Source: Klebsiella electrica (GTDB taxonomy: Bacteria; Pseudomonadota; Gammaproteobacteria; Enterobacterales; Enterobacteriaceae). From it: 64,000 bases of DNA. The DNA lies in contig NZ_CP041247.1 of the NCBI RefSeq assembly GCF_006711645.1, positions 930,001-994,000 of the forward strand, written 5' to 3'. Of this stretch, positions 8,708 through 17,460 are shown one piece after another (position 1 is the stretch's first letter; each line of letters begins with the position of its first letter). Made by a program: the position numbers and the translations under genes. Under the pieces are notes generated by a model. The model did no database searches. It was given only the letters and a program-made list of their open reading frames with translations, and had not been told where the DNA came from.

Positions 8708-9931
8708 ATGACATTACTCTCTACCGGCACCGATTATGAACAGCTGGCCGCGGCTTTCCGGCCAATTTTTTCCCGTATTGCGCAGGGGGCGGCGAACCGC
8801 GAACAGCAGCGTATTTTGCCCGATGAGCAGATTCGCTGGCTGAAGGAGGCGGGGTTTGGCACGCTGCGCATTCCGCGGGAAAAGGGCGGCTGGGGCGCAT
8901 CGCTGCCGCAGTTGATTGCCCTGTTGATTGAGCTGGCCCAGGCTGACTCCAACCTGCCGCAGGCGCTGCGCGCCCATTTTGCCTTTGTTGAAGACCGTCT
9001 GAATCAACCGGACTCCGCGCAGCGCGATCGCTGGTTTCAACGTTTTCGCGACGGTGAGCTGGTGGGCAGCGGCTGGACCGAAACGGGCGGGGTTAAACTT
9101 GGGGAGGTGATGACCCAGGTGACGCCGGATGACCACGGCTGGCGTTTAAACGGCGAGAAGTTTTACAGCACCGGAACGCTGTACGCCGACTGGATTGATG
9201 TTTTTGCCCGCCGCAGCGACAACCACGGCGACGTCATCGCGCTGGTCAGCACCCGGCAGAATGCCGTTGAGCGGGAGGATGACTGGGATGGCTTTGGTCA
9301 GCGTCTGACCGGCAGCGGTACCACCCGCTTTAAGCAGGCGCAGGTTGAGCAGGAGCATGTCTATGATTTTGCTGAACGCTTTCGCTATCAGACCGCCTTT
9401 TATCAGCATATCTTACTGGCGACGCTGGCGGGAATCGGCCTGGCGGTAGAGCGCGACGCGGCCGAGGGGGTGAAAAAACGCCGCCGCATGTACAGCCACG
9501 GCAATGCCGCCGTGCCGCGCGACGATCCTCAGGTGCTGCAGGTGGTGGGGCAAATCAGTAGCTGGGCGTGGGCGACCCGCGCGGCGGTACTGCAGGCGGC
9601 GGAGTCTTTGCAGCAGGCCTATATTGTTCATGCCAGCGGCGATGAGGCGCTGATTGAGCAGCGCAACCGGCTGGCGGAGGTCGAAGCGGCGCAGGCGCAG
9701 GTGGTTGCCAGCGAGTGGGTGCCGCGCGCGGCGACCGAGTTGTTCAACGCCCTCGGCGCGTCGGATACCCGGGTGGGGAAAGCGCTCGACAGGCACTGGC
9801 GCAACGCGCGCACCGTGGCCTCGCATAACCCGGTTATCTACAAAGCGCGCAATATCGGCAACTGGCTGGTCAACGGCGAAGCGCCGACCTTTATCTGGCA
9901 GATTGGCGATGGCGAAAAGGCGCAGGGTTAG
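8708..9931 (+). CDS. Acyl-CoA dehydrogenase-fold flavin monooxygenase, DszC/SfnB-like
   Basis: The 407-residue protein has the acyl-CoA dehydrogenase fold. The N-terminal helical domain includes GFGTLRIPREKGGWG, then a central beta domain (SGWTETGG, WRLNGEKFYSTGTLYADW) and a C-terminal helical bundle ending with LDRHWRNARTVASHNPVIYK. The last two segments resemble DszC and SfnB, which are sulfur-compound monooxygenases rather than true dehydrogenases. An ATG at 8708 with GAGGAACAG upstream is the start; a longer frame into the MFS gene is discounted. Enzymes of this branch need reduced flavin, like the other two monooxygenases of the island. Substrate unknown. Confidence 0.8.
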   Translation: MTLLSTGTDYEQLAAAFRPIFSRIAQGAANREQQRILPDEQIRWLKEAGFGTLRIPREKGGWGASLPQLIALLIELAQADSNLPQALRAHFAFVEDRLNQPDSAQRDRWFQRFRDGELVGSGWTETGGVKLGEVMTQVTPDDHGWRLNGEKFYSTGTLYADWIDVFARRSDNHGDVIALVSTRQNAVEREDDWDGFGQRLTGSGTTRFKQAQVEQEHVYDFAERFRYQTAFYQHILLATLAGIGLAVERDAAEGVKKRRRMYSHGNAAVPRDDPQVLQVVGQISSWAWATRAAVLQAAESLQQAYIVHASGDEALIEQRNRLAEVEAAQAQVVASEWVPRAATELFNALGASDTRVGKALDRHWRNARTVASHNPVIYKARNIGNWLVNGEAPTFIWQIGDGEKAQG

Positions 9932-9941
9932 CAAGAGGGAA

Positions 9942-9963
9942 GGCGACGGGGAGGCCCGTCGCC
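9942..9963. terminator. Hairpin between convergent genes
   Basis: GGCGACGGG (9942-9950) and CCCGTCGCC (9955-9963) form a perfect 9-bp stem with a 4-base loop. It lies between the DszC/SfnB-like gene and the convergent ssuA-like gene, so it can end transcription from both sides, although there is no long T run. Confidence 0.55.
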
Positions 9964-9971
9964 GGCAAGGG

Positions 9972-10907
9972 TTATTTATCCTGCGACCAGCTGGCGCTGC
10001 GCACGTCCACTTTCACCGGCAGCAGGCCGATACGGGTGAAGGTATCCGCCAGCGCCTGCTGCTCGTTATACACTTCAGGCGTCATGCGTTCAGCGCCGTA
10101 GGGCAGGCGGGCAAGGGCTTTCAGCCAGATAGCCTTGTCCAGCCCGGTTGAGGTTGACAGAATGCCGGCGGCATCCTCCTGGTGGGTGTTGGCCCAGTCG
10201 CTTAGCTGACTTAACTCATCCACCACCTGTTTTGCCGTCTCAGGGTAGTTTTCGGCAAATTTGCGGCTGGCGAGATAGAAGGTGTAGTGCGGCACCAGCC
10301 CTTCAGCGTTGCGGAGCTGTCGCGCCCTGGCATTGGTTTCGACTTCGGCAAGGTACGGATCCCAGATAACCCACGCATCAATGGCCCCGCGCTGGAAAGC
10401 GGCGCGGGCATCGGCCGGAGGCAGGTAAACCGGAGTGATATCTTTATAGCTCAGTCCGGCTTTTTCCAACGCGGCGACCAGCAGGTAGTTGACGTCAGAG
10501 CCTTTATTCAGCCCCACGCGCTTGCCTTTCAGGTCGGCCACGTTGTGAATCGTCGAGTTTTCCGGCACCACGATGGCTTCAGTTTTGGGGTTGGCCGGCG
10601 AGTGCGCGAGGTAGACCAGATCCGCCTGTGCCGCCTGGGCAAAGGCCGGCGGCGCATCGCCGGTGGCCGCCAGGTCAATACTGCCGACGTTCAGCCCTTC
10701 CAGCATCTGCGGGCCGGCGGGAAATTCAATCCAGCGCACGGCGATTCCCTGCTTTTTGAAGCTTTCATCAAGGGTGCCGCGATATTTCAACAGGGCGAAG
10801 ATATTGGCCTTCTGGTAGCCGATGTTGACGGTTTCCGGCGCTTTCGCCAGCGCGGAAGTGGATAAGCCAGCCAGCAGTAGCAGCGCGGCGCGGGATAATC
10901 TGTGCAT
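9972..10907 (-). CDS. SsuA-like aliphatic sulfonate ABC transporter substrate-binding protein
   Basis: The 311-residue protein opens with a signal peptide (charged MHRLSR, hydrophobic core, ALA cleavage site near residue 21). It then matches SsuA: VNIGYQKANIF, VRWIEFPAGPQMLEGLNVGSI, DLAATGDAPPAFAQAAQADL, VYLPPADARAAFQRGAIDAWVIWDPYL. It is periplasmic and would bind a sulfonate or a related sulfur compound. No partner permease or ATPase lies beside it, so it either feeds the MetNI-type importer of the island or an ssuCB system elsewhere. GGAGAACGA precedes the start. The upstream region has a GGTTAT-type sequence like that of cysJ. Confidence 0.85.
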   Translation of the reverse strand: MHRLSRAALLLLAGLSTSALAKAPETVNIGYQKANIFALLKYRGTLDESFKKQGIAVRWIEFPAGPQMLEGLNVGSIDLAATGDAPPAFAQAAQADLVYLAHSPANPKTEAIVVPENSTIHNVADLKGKRVGLNKGSDVNYLLVAALEKAGLSYKDITPVYLPPADARAAFQRGAIDAWVIWDPYLAEVETNARARQLRNAEGLVPHYTFYLASRKFAENYPETAKQVVDELSQLSDWANTHQEDAAGILSTSTGLDKAIWLKALARLPYGAERMTPEVYNEQQALADTFTRIGLLPVKVDVRSASWSQDK

Positions 10908-10951
10908 GATTCGTTCTCCTTGAGCGGTTTTGCGTAAGGTAACAAATCGTC

Positions 10952-10970
10952 TTTATAACCAATAAATAAC
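10952..10970 (-). promoter_or_regulatory. Possible CysB-type site upstream of the ssuA-like gene
   Basis: Read on the minus strand this AT-rich stretch is GTTATTTATTGGTTATAA. It shares TTGGTTAT and GTTATTT with the cysJ upstream region, which in E. coli is bound by CysB. This is a visual similarity only. Confidence 0.3.
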
Positions 10971-11021
10971 TAAATTATCATTTATATAACATAAATGAAG
11001 GGGGAGGCGGGGAGAGGAGAG

Positions 11022-11045
11022 CCCGGCATGCCGTAGCATACCGGG
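11022..11045 (-). terminator. Hairpin downstream of sdaB
   Basis: CCCGGCATGC (11022-11031) and GCATACCGGG (11036-11045) pair over ten positions with one G-U pair in RNA. It sits just after the sdaB stop and marks the junction between the backbone and the sulfur island. There is no long T run. Confidence 0.45.
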
Positions 11046-11053
11046 AGGGGGCG

Positions 11054-12421
11054 TTAATCGCAGGCGACGATTTTCATCGCCAGGCCACCGCGCGAGGTTT
11101 CGCGGTACTTGGCGTTCATATCTTTACCCGTTTCGTACATGGTTTCGATGACCTTATCGAGGCAGACGCGCGGTTCGCTGGTACGGCGCAGCGCCATTCG
11201 CGCGGCGTTGACCGCTTTGACGGCGGCGATGGCGTTACGTTCGATACAGGGAACCTGTACCTGGCCGGCAACCGGATCGCAGGTCAGACCCAGGTTATGT
11301 TCCATGCCGATTTCCGCCGCGATGCACACCTGGCCGGGGCTGCCGCCCAGCAGTTCCGTCAGGCCGGCCGCCGCCATTGAGCAGGCTACGCCGACCTCGC
11401 CCTGGCAGCCGACTTCGGCGCCGGAAATCGAGGCGTTCATCTTATACAGCGAGCCGATAGCGCTGGTTACCAGCAGGTAACGCGCCAGCGAATTGGCATT
11501 CACCTTGCGGATAAACTTGTCGTAATAGGCCAGCACCGCCGGCACGATGCCGCAGGCACCGTTGGTGGGCGCGGTCACTACGCGTCCACCGGCGGCATTC
11601 TCTTCATTGACCGCCAGCGCAAACATGTTGATCCAGTCAACCACCGCCATCGGGTCGCTGTTGGTATTGTCCTGGCTGACCAGCATCCGGCGCAGGGCGG
11701 CGGCGCGACGCGGTACCCGCATCTTGCCTGGTAGTACGCCTTCAGTGGTGATCCCGCGCTCAATACCGCTGCTCATCACTTCCCAGACGGCGGCGAAGTG
11801 CTGTTCCAACTGCTCTTTGCTGTGCAATGCCAGTTCGTTTTGCATCATCAGACCGGAAAGCGAGAGCCCGCTTTCGCGGCAGTGTCTTTGCAGGTCGGCC
11901 GCATTTTTGTACGGGTAAGGCACCACGGGCGGCGCTTCATTGCTCTGGCCGAAATGTTGTTCATCGACAATAAACCCACCGCCGATGGAGTAGTAAGTCT
12001 GGCTGTAGAGAACCTTGTCGCCGCCCAGGGCGGTGATGCGCATCCCGTTCTCATGCAGCGACAGGTTATCGGCATGGAAATTCATGCACTGGTCAACCGG
12101 GAATTCAACTTCCTGCTGACCGTTTGCCAGCATCAGGCTGCCGTGGGTGTTGACGTCCTGAATAAATGCCGGGATGGCGTCGATATCAACGCTGTCAGGC
12201 AGGTTGCCCGCCAGGCCCATAATAATTGCGATGTCGGTATGGTGGCCTTTACCGGTGAGGGAAAGGGAGCCGTAAACGTCGACAACGACTTTGGTGACGT
12301 CGGCAAGCAGCCCGCGGGCGATAAGATCGTCCGTGAATTGCTTGCCCGCTTTCATGGGGCCAACGGTATGGGAGCTGGAAGGGCCAATGCCGATTTTAAA
12401 AATATCGAATACGCTGATCAT
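11054..12421 (-). CDS. sdaB: L-serine deaminase (L-serine ammonia-lyase)
   Basis: This 455-residue enzyme converts L-serine to pyruvate and ammonia. It carries the N-terminal FKIGIGPSSSHTVGPMKA and the C-terminal alpha domain with the cysteines that hold the oxygen-sensitive 4Fe-4S cluster (within TNGACGIVPAV, GCQGEVGVACSM and QVPCIERNAI). Length equals E. coli SdaB (455). It lies 56 bases after sdaC, the serine importer gene, on the same strand, so it is the second gene of the sdaCB operon. SdaA is similar, but the partner sdaC identifies this copy as sdaB. Confidence 0.95.
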   Translation of the reverse strand: MISVFDIFKIGIGPSSSHTVGPMKAGKQFTDDLIARGLLADVTKVVVDVYGSLSLTGKGHHTDIAIIMGLAGNLPDSVDIDAIPAFIQDVNTHGSLMLANGQQEVEFPVDQCMNFHADNLSLHENGMRITALGGDKVLYSQTYYSIGGGFIVDEQHFGQSNEAPPVVPYPYKNAADLQRHCRESGLSLSGLMMQNELALHSKEQLEQHFAAVWEVMSSGIERGITTEGVLPGKMRVPRRAAALRRMLVSQDNTNSDPMAVVDWINMFALAVNEENAAGGRVVTAPTNGACGIVPAVLAYYDKFIRKVNANSLARYLLVTSAIGSLYKMNASISGAEVGCQGEVGVACSMAAAGLTELLGGSPGQVCIAAEIGMEHNLGLTCDPVAGQVQVPCIERNAIAAVKAVNAARMALRRTSEPRVCLDKVIETMYETGKDMNAKYRETSRGGLAMKIVACD

Positions 12422-12477
12422 GTTGCATCCAGTACTGTCGGGGAGCGCGCCGCCTGCTGGCGGCGCGGGGGGAGAGA

Positions 12478-13767
12478 TTAGCTGAACAGAGAGTAGAAAA
12501 TCGCGGAGATAGCAATCAGGCCCATGAGCACCACGAAGACGTTGCTGATGTGGCCGCTGTATTTGCGCATGGCCGGGACTTTCTGAATGGCATACATCGG
12601 CATCAGGAACAGAATCATCGCGATAATCGGGCCGCCGAGGGTTTCGATCATCCCGAGGATGCTTGGGTTCAGCGTCGCCACAATCCAGGTGGTCACCAGC
12701 ATGAACAGCGCCGTGATTTTGTTCAGTTTATTGATTTCGATGGATTTGCCTTTACCGCGCAGGGATTTAATCACCATGCCGTTAAAGCCTTCACGGGCGC
12801 CCAGGTAGTGGCCGAGGAAGGATTTAGTGATGGCGATCATCGCGATGATCGGCGCCATCCAGGCAATGACCGGTGCGTTAAAGTGGTTCGCCAGGTAAGA
12901 CAGAATCGAGATGTTCTGCGCTTTTGCCTCCGCCAGGTCGGCCGGAGACAGGCTCAGTACGCAGCTGAAGACGAAGAACATCACGGTCAGTACCATCATG
13001 ATATGAGCGCGAGCCAGGATGCTGGAGCACTTCTTCTCTGCGTCCTGACCGTACTCTTCACGCTTCGCCACGGCGAAGGAAGAGATGATCGGCGAGTGGT
13101 TAAAGGAGAAGACCATCACCGGAATCGCCAGCCAGAGAGTCATCCACAGACCATTGCCGCTAAAGGTGCTGCTGCTCAGGGAGAGGGTTTCCAGCGCCGC
13201 GCCGTTCCACTGAGGAATCAGGTACAGCGCGAGGATCATCAGCGCGACAACGAACGGGAACACCAGAATACTCATCGCTTTCACAATCATCTGCTCGCCG
13301 AAACGCACGATGGTCATCATGCCCACAATCAGAATCAGCGACAGGATCGCACGCGGCGGTGCGGTCATCTGCAGCTGGTGGGTCATAAAGCTCTCGACGG
13401 TATTGGTAATCGCCACGCTATACACCAGCAGAATCGGGTAGATGGCGAAGAAGTAGAGCAGAGTAATCAGTTTGCCTGCGCCGATACCGAAGTGCTCTTC
13501 CACCACTTCCGTGATGTTTTCCCCCGGATTCTTACCGGAAAGGACAAAACGGGTCATTCCGCGGTGGGCGAAAAAGGTCATCGGGAAGGCAAGAATTGCC
13601 ATGATGATCAGGGGGATCATGCCGCCGACACCGGCATTAATCGGCAGGAACAACACGCCCGCACCGATTGCCGTACCGTACAGCCCCAGCATCCACATGG
13701 TATCTGTTTTGCGCCATCCGCTACGGGTTTCGCCCGATACGATAGTGCTGGTTTGAGTGGTTTCCAT
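12478..13767 (-). CDS. sdaC: Serine:H+ symporter
   Basis: The 429-residue protein is the E. coli SdaC length and matches it from METTQTSTIVSGETRSGWRK through GLYGTAIGAGVLFLPINAGVG to the end. It has about eleven membrane helices of the hydroxy/aromatic amino acid permease family. The ATG at 13765-13767 is preceded by a Shine-Dalgarno (AGGAGATACAG), so an upstream in-frame extension is discounted. It supplies serine to SdaB, encoded just downstream, and the pair lets cells use serine as a carbon source. Confidence 0.95.
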   Translation of the reverse strand: METTQTSTIVSGETRSGWRKTDTMWMLGLYGTAIGAGVLFLPINAGVGGMIPLIIMAILAFPMTFFAHRGMTRFVLSGKNPGENITEVVEEHFGIGAGKLITLLYFFAIYPILLVYSVAITNTVESFMTHQLQMTAPPRAILSLILIVGMMTIVRFGEQMIVKAMSILVFPFVVALMILALYLIPQWNGAALETLSLSSSTFSGNGLWMTLWLAIPVMVFSFNHSPIISSFAVAKREEYGQDAEKKCSSILARAHIMMVLTVMFFVFSCVLSLSPADLAEAKAQNISILSYLANHFNAPVIAWMAPIIAMIAITKSFLGHYLGAREGFNGMVIKSLRGKGKSIEINKLNKITALFMLVTTWIVATLNPSILGMIETLGGPIIAMILFLMPMYAIQKVPAMRKYSGHISNVFVVLMGLIAISAIFYSLFS

Positions 13768-14137
13768 CTGTATCTCCTGGATGAAGCGACCAAATATAAT
13801 GATTAAAATCAATTAAGTAATATGAAATGCGTTCGATTACGGTTTTTTAATGATTTTCTCCGTAACAAGTGGGGCGGAAAGATACATTTATCTGCTAAAT
13901 GCATCAGTGATCGCGATCCCAATTGCAATAATCCACTTTCTGGGTGGGTATTTTTAGTTCAACAGTCTGTATCTGGTGATCAGCCAGGTATTTGTGGCGC
14001 GAAGGCTACCATTTACAGGATATGAGATAAAAGGAGGGAGGCTTAATAACGATGTTTTTACTGTAAAAATGAGATACTGGCGATGTTTTCACGTTTAAAT
14101 GACTTTTTATCAGTGATATTTATTGCTTTTTACGTAA
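13768..14137 (-). promoter_or_regulatory. sdaC upstream region (long, AT-rich)
   Basis: Together with the next features this makes a 544-base non-coding gap before sdaC. A CRP-like half-palindrome AGTGATCGCGATCCCA is present near 13907. In E. coli sdaC is under CRP and Lrp control, so a long regulatory region is expected. No convincing gene is seen here. Confidence 0.35.
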
Positions 14138-14153
14138 ACGCAAACGATTGGCT
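14138..14153. promoter_or_regulatory. PurR-like box
   Basis: ACGCAAACGATTGGCT matches the PurR consensus ANGCAANCGNTTNCNT at every fixed position but one. It lies upstream of sdaC, about 370 bases from its start, and downstream of ppnN. Serine and glycine feed purine synthesis, which makes regulation conceivable, but nothing else supports it. Confidence 0.35.
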
Positions 14154-14180
14154 TTGTAAGAATGTTACAAAGCATTCTTA
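14152..14180. repeat. Two overlapping, mutually exclusive hairpins
   Basis: CTTTGTAA (14152-14159) pairs with TTACAAAG (14165-14172). TAAGAATG (14157-14164) pairs with CATTCTTA (14173-14180). The arms overlap, so only one stem can form at a time. It adjoins the PurR-like box. Confidence 0.5.
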
Positions 14181-14249
14181 AAATATATGGATCAATGGGA
14201 GCCTGGGCCGGGGAAGTTCAAGAGGCTAAAGGGAGTTTAAGATGGCAAG

Positions 14250-14291
14250 AAAAGGAGAAAGCGGATTACGCCAGCGCGTGCCGTAATCCGC
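14250..14291 (-). terminator. Terminator of ppnN
   Basis: GCGGATTACG (14261-14270) and CGTAATCCGC (14282-14291) form a perfect 10-bp stem. On the minus strand the stem is followed by a T-rich stretch (14250-14260). It lies 20 bases past the ppnN stop. Confidence 0.8.
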
Positions 14292-14311
14292 AATGACGGG
14301 TTAACCCGCTA

Positions 14312-15679
14312 TCAGGAACCGATTTCGTAGCAAGGGATATAAGCGGTGCCGCCCGGCAGCTTCATACGGTGCTGGGCGACGAAGCCTTGCAGCAGGTCGT
14401 CCATCCGACGCATCATCTCCGGATCGCCGTGCAGCTTGTAAGGGCCGAATTTTTCAATCGCCTGGATACCCACCTCTTTGACGTTGCCGGCCACGATGCC
14501 GGAGAACGCGCGTCGCAGGTCTGCTGCCAGCAACTCGACCGGCTGATCGGGATAAAGCTTGAGGTTGGCCATGTTTTCGTGCGTCGGATCGAAGGGCATT
14601 TGCAGATCCGGGGTGATACGAATCGACCAGTTAAAGCTGTAGGCATCGTCGGTTTCCCGGCGGCTCTCTTTCACCAGCGGCATCGCTTTCTTCATCTGGC
14701 GCGCCACTTCGCTGGCGTCGTCGATGATAATGCGATAGTGGCGACGCGCCGATTCGCCCAGCGTATGGACGATGAACTCATCCAGCACGCGGAAATAGTC
14801 GGCGCTCTCTTTTGGACCGGTGAGGATCAGCGGCAGGACCTGCGATGTGTTGGCCGGGTGCATTAGAATCCCCAGCAGATAAAGCAGCTCTTCCGCGGTG
14901 CCGACGCCGCCCGGGAAGATAATAATGCCGTGGGCGATACGGACAAACGCCTCAAGACGTTTTTCGATATCCGGCATGATCAGCAGTTCGTTAACCAGCG
15001 GGTTAGGCGGCTCGGCGGCGATAATTGATGGCTCGGTCATGCCGATAAAGCGGCTGTCTTTGTAACGCTGCTGGGCGTGGCCGACCGCGGCGCCTTTCAT
15101 CGGCGCTTCCATCGCGCCTGGACCGCAGCCGGTGCAGATATTCAGTTCGCGCAGACCCAACTGAGTCCCGACGCGACGGGCGTACAGATATTCGTTTTCG
15201 TTAATTGAGTGGCCGCCCCAGCAGACGATCATATTCGGCGCTTCGCCGACGTGCAGCGCACGGGCGTTACGCAGAATAGAGAACACCAGGTTGGTGATAT
15301 GCACTGAACTTTCGAGGTCGAGATTCGGGAAACGCACGGTGTTGTGAATCTGCCCGTAAACGAACAGGATATCGCGCAGTACGGCAAACAGGTTGGCCTG
15401 CAGGGAGCGGATAATGCGCCCGTCAACAAAGGCCTCTTCCGGGGGATTAATCAGTTCCAGCTTCACGCCGCGTTCACGACGCAGCACGTTGATATCGAAG
15501 TTTTCAAAACGAGACAGCAGCTCCTTGCTGTTATCGGTCAGGCTCCCCGAGTTGAGTACAGCAAGCGAGCAGTTACGAAAGAGTTGATAGAGATCACTGC
15601 TGGCGGTGCGTTTAAGCATATCCACTTCCAGCTGTGACAGCATATCCATTGAACCAAGCGGGCTAACGTGTGTAATCAA
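14312..15679 (-). CDS. ppnN: Pyrimidine/purine nucleotide 5'-monophosphate nucleosidase
   Basis: The 455-residue protein matches E. coli PpnN (YgdH, 454 residues). It contains the LOG-family Rossmann domain with [20 protein letters not shown] and [15 protein letters not shown], the motif that binds the nucleotide phosphate. PpnN splits nucleoside monophosphates into base and ribose 5-phosphate, and the E. coli enzyme is stimulated by (p)ppGpp. That links it to relA elsewhere in this window. It stands between queF and sdaC, as in E. coli, and has its own terminator. The N-terminal and C-terminal domains are both intact. Confidence 0.94.
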   Translation of the reverse strand: MITHVSPLGSMDMLSQLEVDMLKRTASSDLYQLFRNCSLAVLNSGSLTDNSKELLSRFENFDINVLRRERGVKLELINPPEEAFVDGRIIRSLQANLFAVLRDILFVYGQIHNTVRFPNLDLESSVHITNLVFSILRNARALHVGEAPNMIVCWGGHSINENEYLYARRVGTQLGLRELNICTGCGPGAMEAPMKGAAVGHAQQRYKDSRFIGMTEPSIIAAEPPNPLVNELLIMPDIEKRLEAFVRIAHGIIIFPGGVGTAEELLYLLGILMHPANTSQVLPLILTGPKESADYFRVLDEFIVHTLGESARRHYRIIIDDASEVARQMKKAMPLVKESRRETDDAYSFNWSIRITPDLQMPFDPTHENMANLKLYPDQPVELLAADLRRAFSGIVAGNVKEVGIQAIEKFGPYKLHGDPEMMRRMDDLLQGFVAQHRMKLPGGTAYIPCYEIGS

Positions 15680-15790
15680 GTGAACTCCTTACAGGACGAT
15701 TATCGTCTTCCTGTGATTACAATAGCCTTGCTGATGGCGTTTTCACAACCTTGCGCGCGGGTTAACGCACGCAAATTGTGAAAATGTTTA

Positions 15791-16636
15791 TTATTGCCGC
15801 GCGAGGCGACCGGTGGCCGGAACAAAATCGGTGTTGCTGCGCCACGGGTTGATGTCCAGGCCGCCGCGTCGCGTGTAGCGCGCATAAACGGAAAGGGTTT
15901 CCGGCTGGCAGAAACGTTGAATATCGTTGAAGATGCGCTCTACGCACTGCTCGTGGAATTCGTTGTGGTGACGGAACGACACCAGGTAGCGCAGCAGCTT
16001 TTCGCGATCGATTCTGGAACCGCGGTACTGAATTTGCACCGAACCCCAGTCCGGCTGATGGGTAATCAGGCAGTTGGACTTCAGCAGATGGCTGACCAGC
16101 GTCTCCTCGACGACTTTGCCGCTTGCGGCATCCTGCAGATAGTCGGCGCTGAACTGGTAGTTATCGATTTCAATATCCTGAAAGTCGATGCAGGTGCCGT
16201 GCAGATGTGCGACCGGCTGGCCTTCGAGTTCGTCGAGGCGATAGAGTGAAACCGTGACTTCCCCCTGCGCGCAGGCGCTGAGATCGTGCGTCAGCGTCGC
16301 CTGAACCTCATGCCAGCTGGCAAAACGGGTCTGGTTAAAGCTGTTGAGATAGAGCTTAAAGCTCTTCGACTCGACCAGGTTCACGGTGGTGTCATTGAGT
16401 TCAACATGGCCCACGGCGACCTGCGGCAGCCCTTTAGCGTTGAGCCAGGAGAGTTCGTACAGCGTCCAGATATCGCCACCGTGAAAAGGCAGATTGTCCG
16501 CGTGCAGGCCCAGCGGATCGCGGTTCAGACTGCGCGGTACGCCCTGTAGCAGCGAGGCATCGTAAGTATCGCGGTAATCGGTTGATTTACCGAGCGTCAG
16601 GCCAGCGAGCGCCTGATGATTATCGTAAGAAGACAT
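15791..16636 (-). CDS. queF: NADPH-dependent 7-cyano-7-deazaguanine reductase
   Basis: The 281-residue protein is a long-form (YqcD-type) QueF. It has the [13 protein letters not shown] signature in the N-terminal half and the catalytic cysteine at residue 189 in [14 protein letters not shown]. It reduces preQ0 to preQ1 in queuosine synthesis. The earlier steps, queE and queD, are also in this window. It is divergent from syd with a 68-base gap, so both promoters are packed there. Confidence 0.95.
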   Translation of the reverse strand: MSSYDNHQALAGLTLGKSTDYRDTYDASLLQGVPRSLNRDPLGLHADNLPFHGGDIWTLYELSWLNAKGLPQVAVGHVELNDTTVNLVESKSFKLYLNSFNQTRFASWHEVQATLTHDLSACAQGEVTVSLYRLDELEGQPVAHLHGTCIDFQDIEIDNYQFSADYLQDAASGKVVEETLVSHLLKSNCLITHQPDWGSVQIQYRGSRIDREKLLRYLVSFRHHNEFHEQCVERIFNDIQRFCQPETLSVYARYTRRGGLDINPWRSNTDFVPATGRLARQ

Positions 16637-16654
16637 GTTTCACCATAGTAAAGC

Positions 16655-16680
16655 GGGTACACTATACGCCAAGTGTATCC
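16655..16680. promoter_or_regulatory. Imperfect dyad in the queF-syd divergent promoter region
   Basis: GGGTACACT (16655-16663) and AGTGTATCC (16672-16680) are complementary except at one position. The dyad covers about a third of the gap between the divergent genes. It may be an operator or just overlapping -10 elements. Confidence 0.3.
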
Positions 16681-16704
16681 TGTCTGACGTGAAGAGAGAA
16701 ACCG

Positions 16705-17250
16705 GTGGACTATCAAACCGCAGAAGCGCTGCAAGCCTTCACCCAACGTTATTGCGCTGCCTGGCAGCAGCAGCGCGCCAGCCTGCCGCGTAGCGAAGAG
16801 CTTTATGGCGTACCGTCACCCTGCATCAGCGCGACGGACGACGACGCCGTTTTCTGGCAGCCGCAGCCTTTTACCGCGGAACAAAATATCAGCGCGGTTG
16901 AACGGGCACTGGATATTGTGGTACAACAGCCGATTCACAGTTATTATACCACTCAGTTCGCTGGCGATATGGCCGCGCGTTTTGCCGGTGAGACGATGCT
17001 GCTGCTGCAAACCTGGAGTCCGGATGACTTCCGGCGCGTGCAGGAGAATTTAATCGGCCATCTGGTGGTGCAAAAACGGCTGAAGCTGTCGCCAACGCTG
17101 TTTATCGCCACGCTTGAGAGCGAACTGGAGGTCATTTCGGTGTGCAATCTGAGCGGCGAAGTGCTTAAAGAGACGCTCGGCACGCGTAAACGCACCACTC
17201 TTTCGCCTTCCCTGGCAAGCTTCCTTGAGCAGCTTGAGCCGGTGCTGTAA
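16705..17250 (+). CDS. syd: SecY-interacting protein Syd
   Basis: The 181-residue protein matches Syd of E. coli in length and sequence, for example [12 protein letters not shown] near the start and [13 protein letters not shown] in the C-terminal half. Syd is a peripheral cytoplasmic protein that binds SecY and can disrupt faulty translocon complexes. The start is a GTG at 16705 with GAGAGAAA upstream. It is divergent from queF and precedes csrB, as in E. coli. Confidence 0.93.
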   Translation: MDYQTAEALQAFTQRYCAAWQQQRASLPRSEELYGVPSPCISATDDDAVFWQPQPFTAEQNISAVERALDIVVQQPIHSYYTTQFAGDMAARFAGETMLLLQTWSPDDFRRVQENLIGHLVVQKRLKLSPTLFIATLESELEVISVCNLSGEVLKETLGTRKRTTLSPSLASFLEQLEPVL

Positions 17251-17270
17251 TCCATTTTTCCCCACCCGTT

Positions 17271-17288
17271 TGTGAGAGATCTCTTACA
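17271..17288. promoter_or_regulatory. UvrY-type palindrome upstream of csrB
   Basis: TGTGAGAGATCTCTTACA is an 18-base palindrome with one imperfect pair. It lies about 180 bases upstream of the csrB start, matching the position of the UvrY (BarA-UvrY) site known upstream of csrB in E. coli. The cognate kinase BarA is encoded in this same window. Confidence 0.75.
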
Positions 17289-17401
17289 AGACCTGTAAGA
17301 GATCGTCATCATTTAAGCCAATTTTCCGAAGCTTTATTTCTTATAAATCAATACAATTCAGTGAGTTATTCTTCCTTTTGCCTGTTCAGCCAGGGATTAA
17401 C

Positions 17402-17420
17402 CTTAAGAGATTCTCTTAAG
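17402..17420. promoter_or_regulatory. Second palindrome near the csrB promoter
   Basis: CTTAAGAGATTCTCTTAAG is a perfect 9-bp dyad around one central base. It resembles the GAGA...TCTC core of the upstream UvrY box and ends about 40 bases before the csrB start, so it could be a second UvrY site or overlap the -35 region. Confidence 0.5.
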
Positions 17421-17460
17421 AAGGCTTGTAAGACGAAGCGGAATCAGGGATCCTATGTGT

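Noticed and set aside
12550..13806. Long plus-strand open frame over sdaC
   Set aside because: It mirrors sdaC, is very rich in His, Arg and Gln and matches no family.
13822..14025. 67-codon plus-strand frame upstream of sdaC
   Set aside because: No ribosome binding site or family; it overlaps the sdaC regulatory region.
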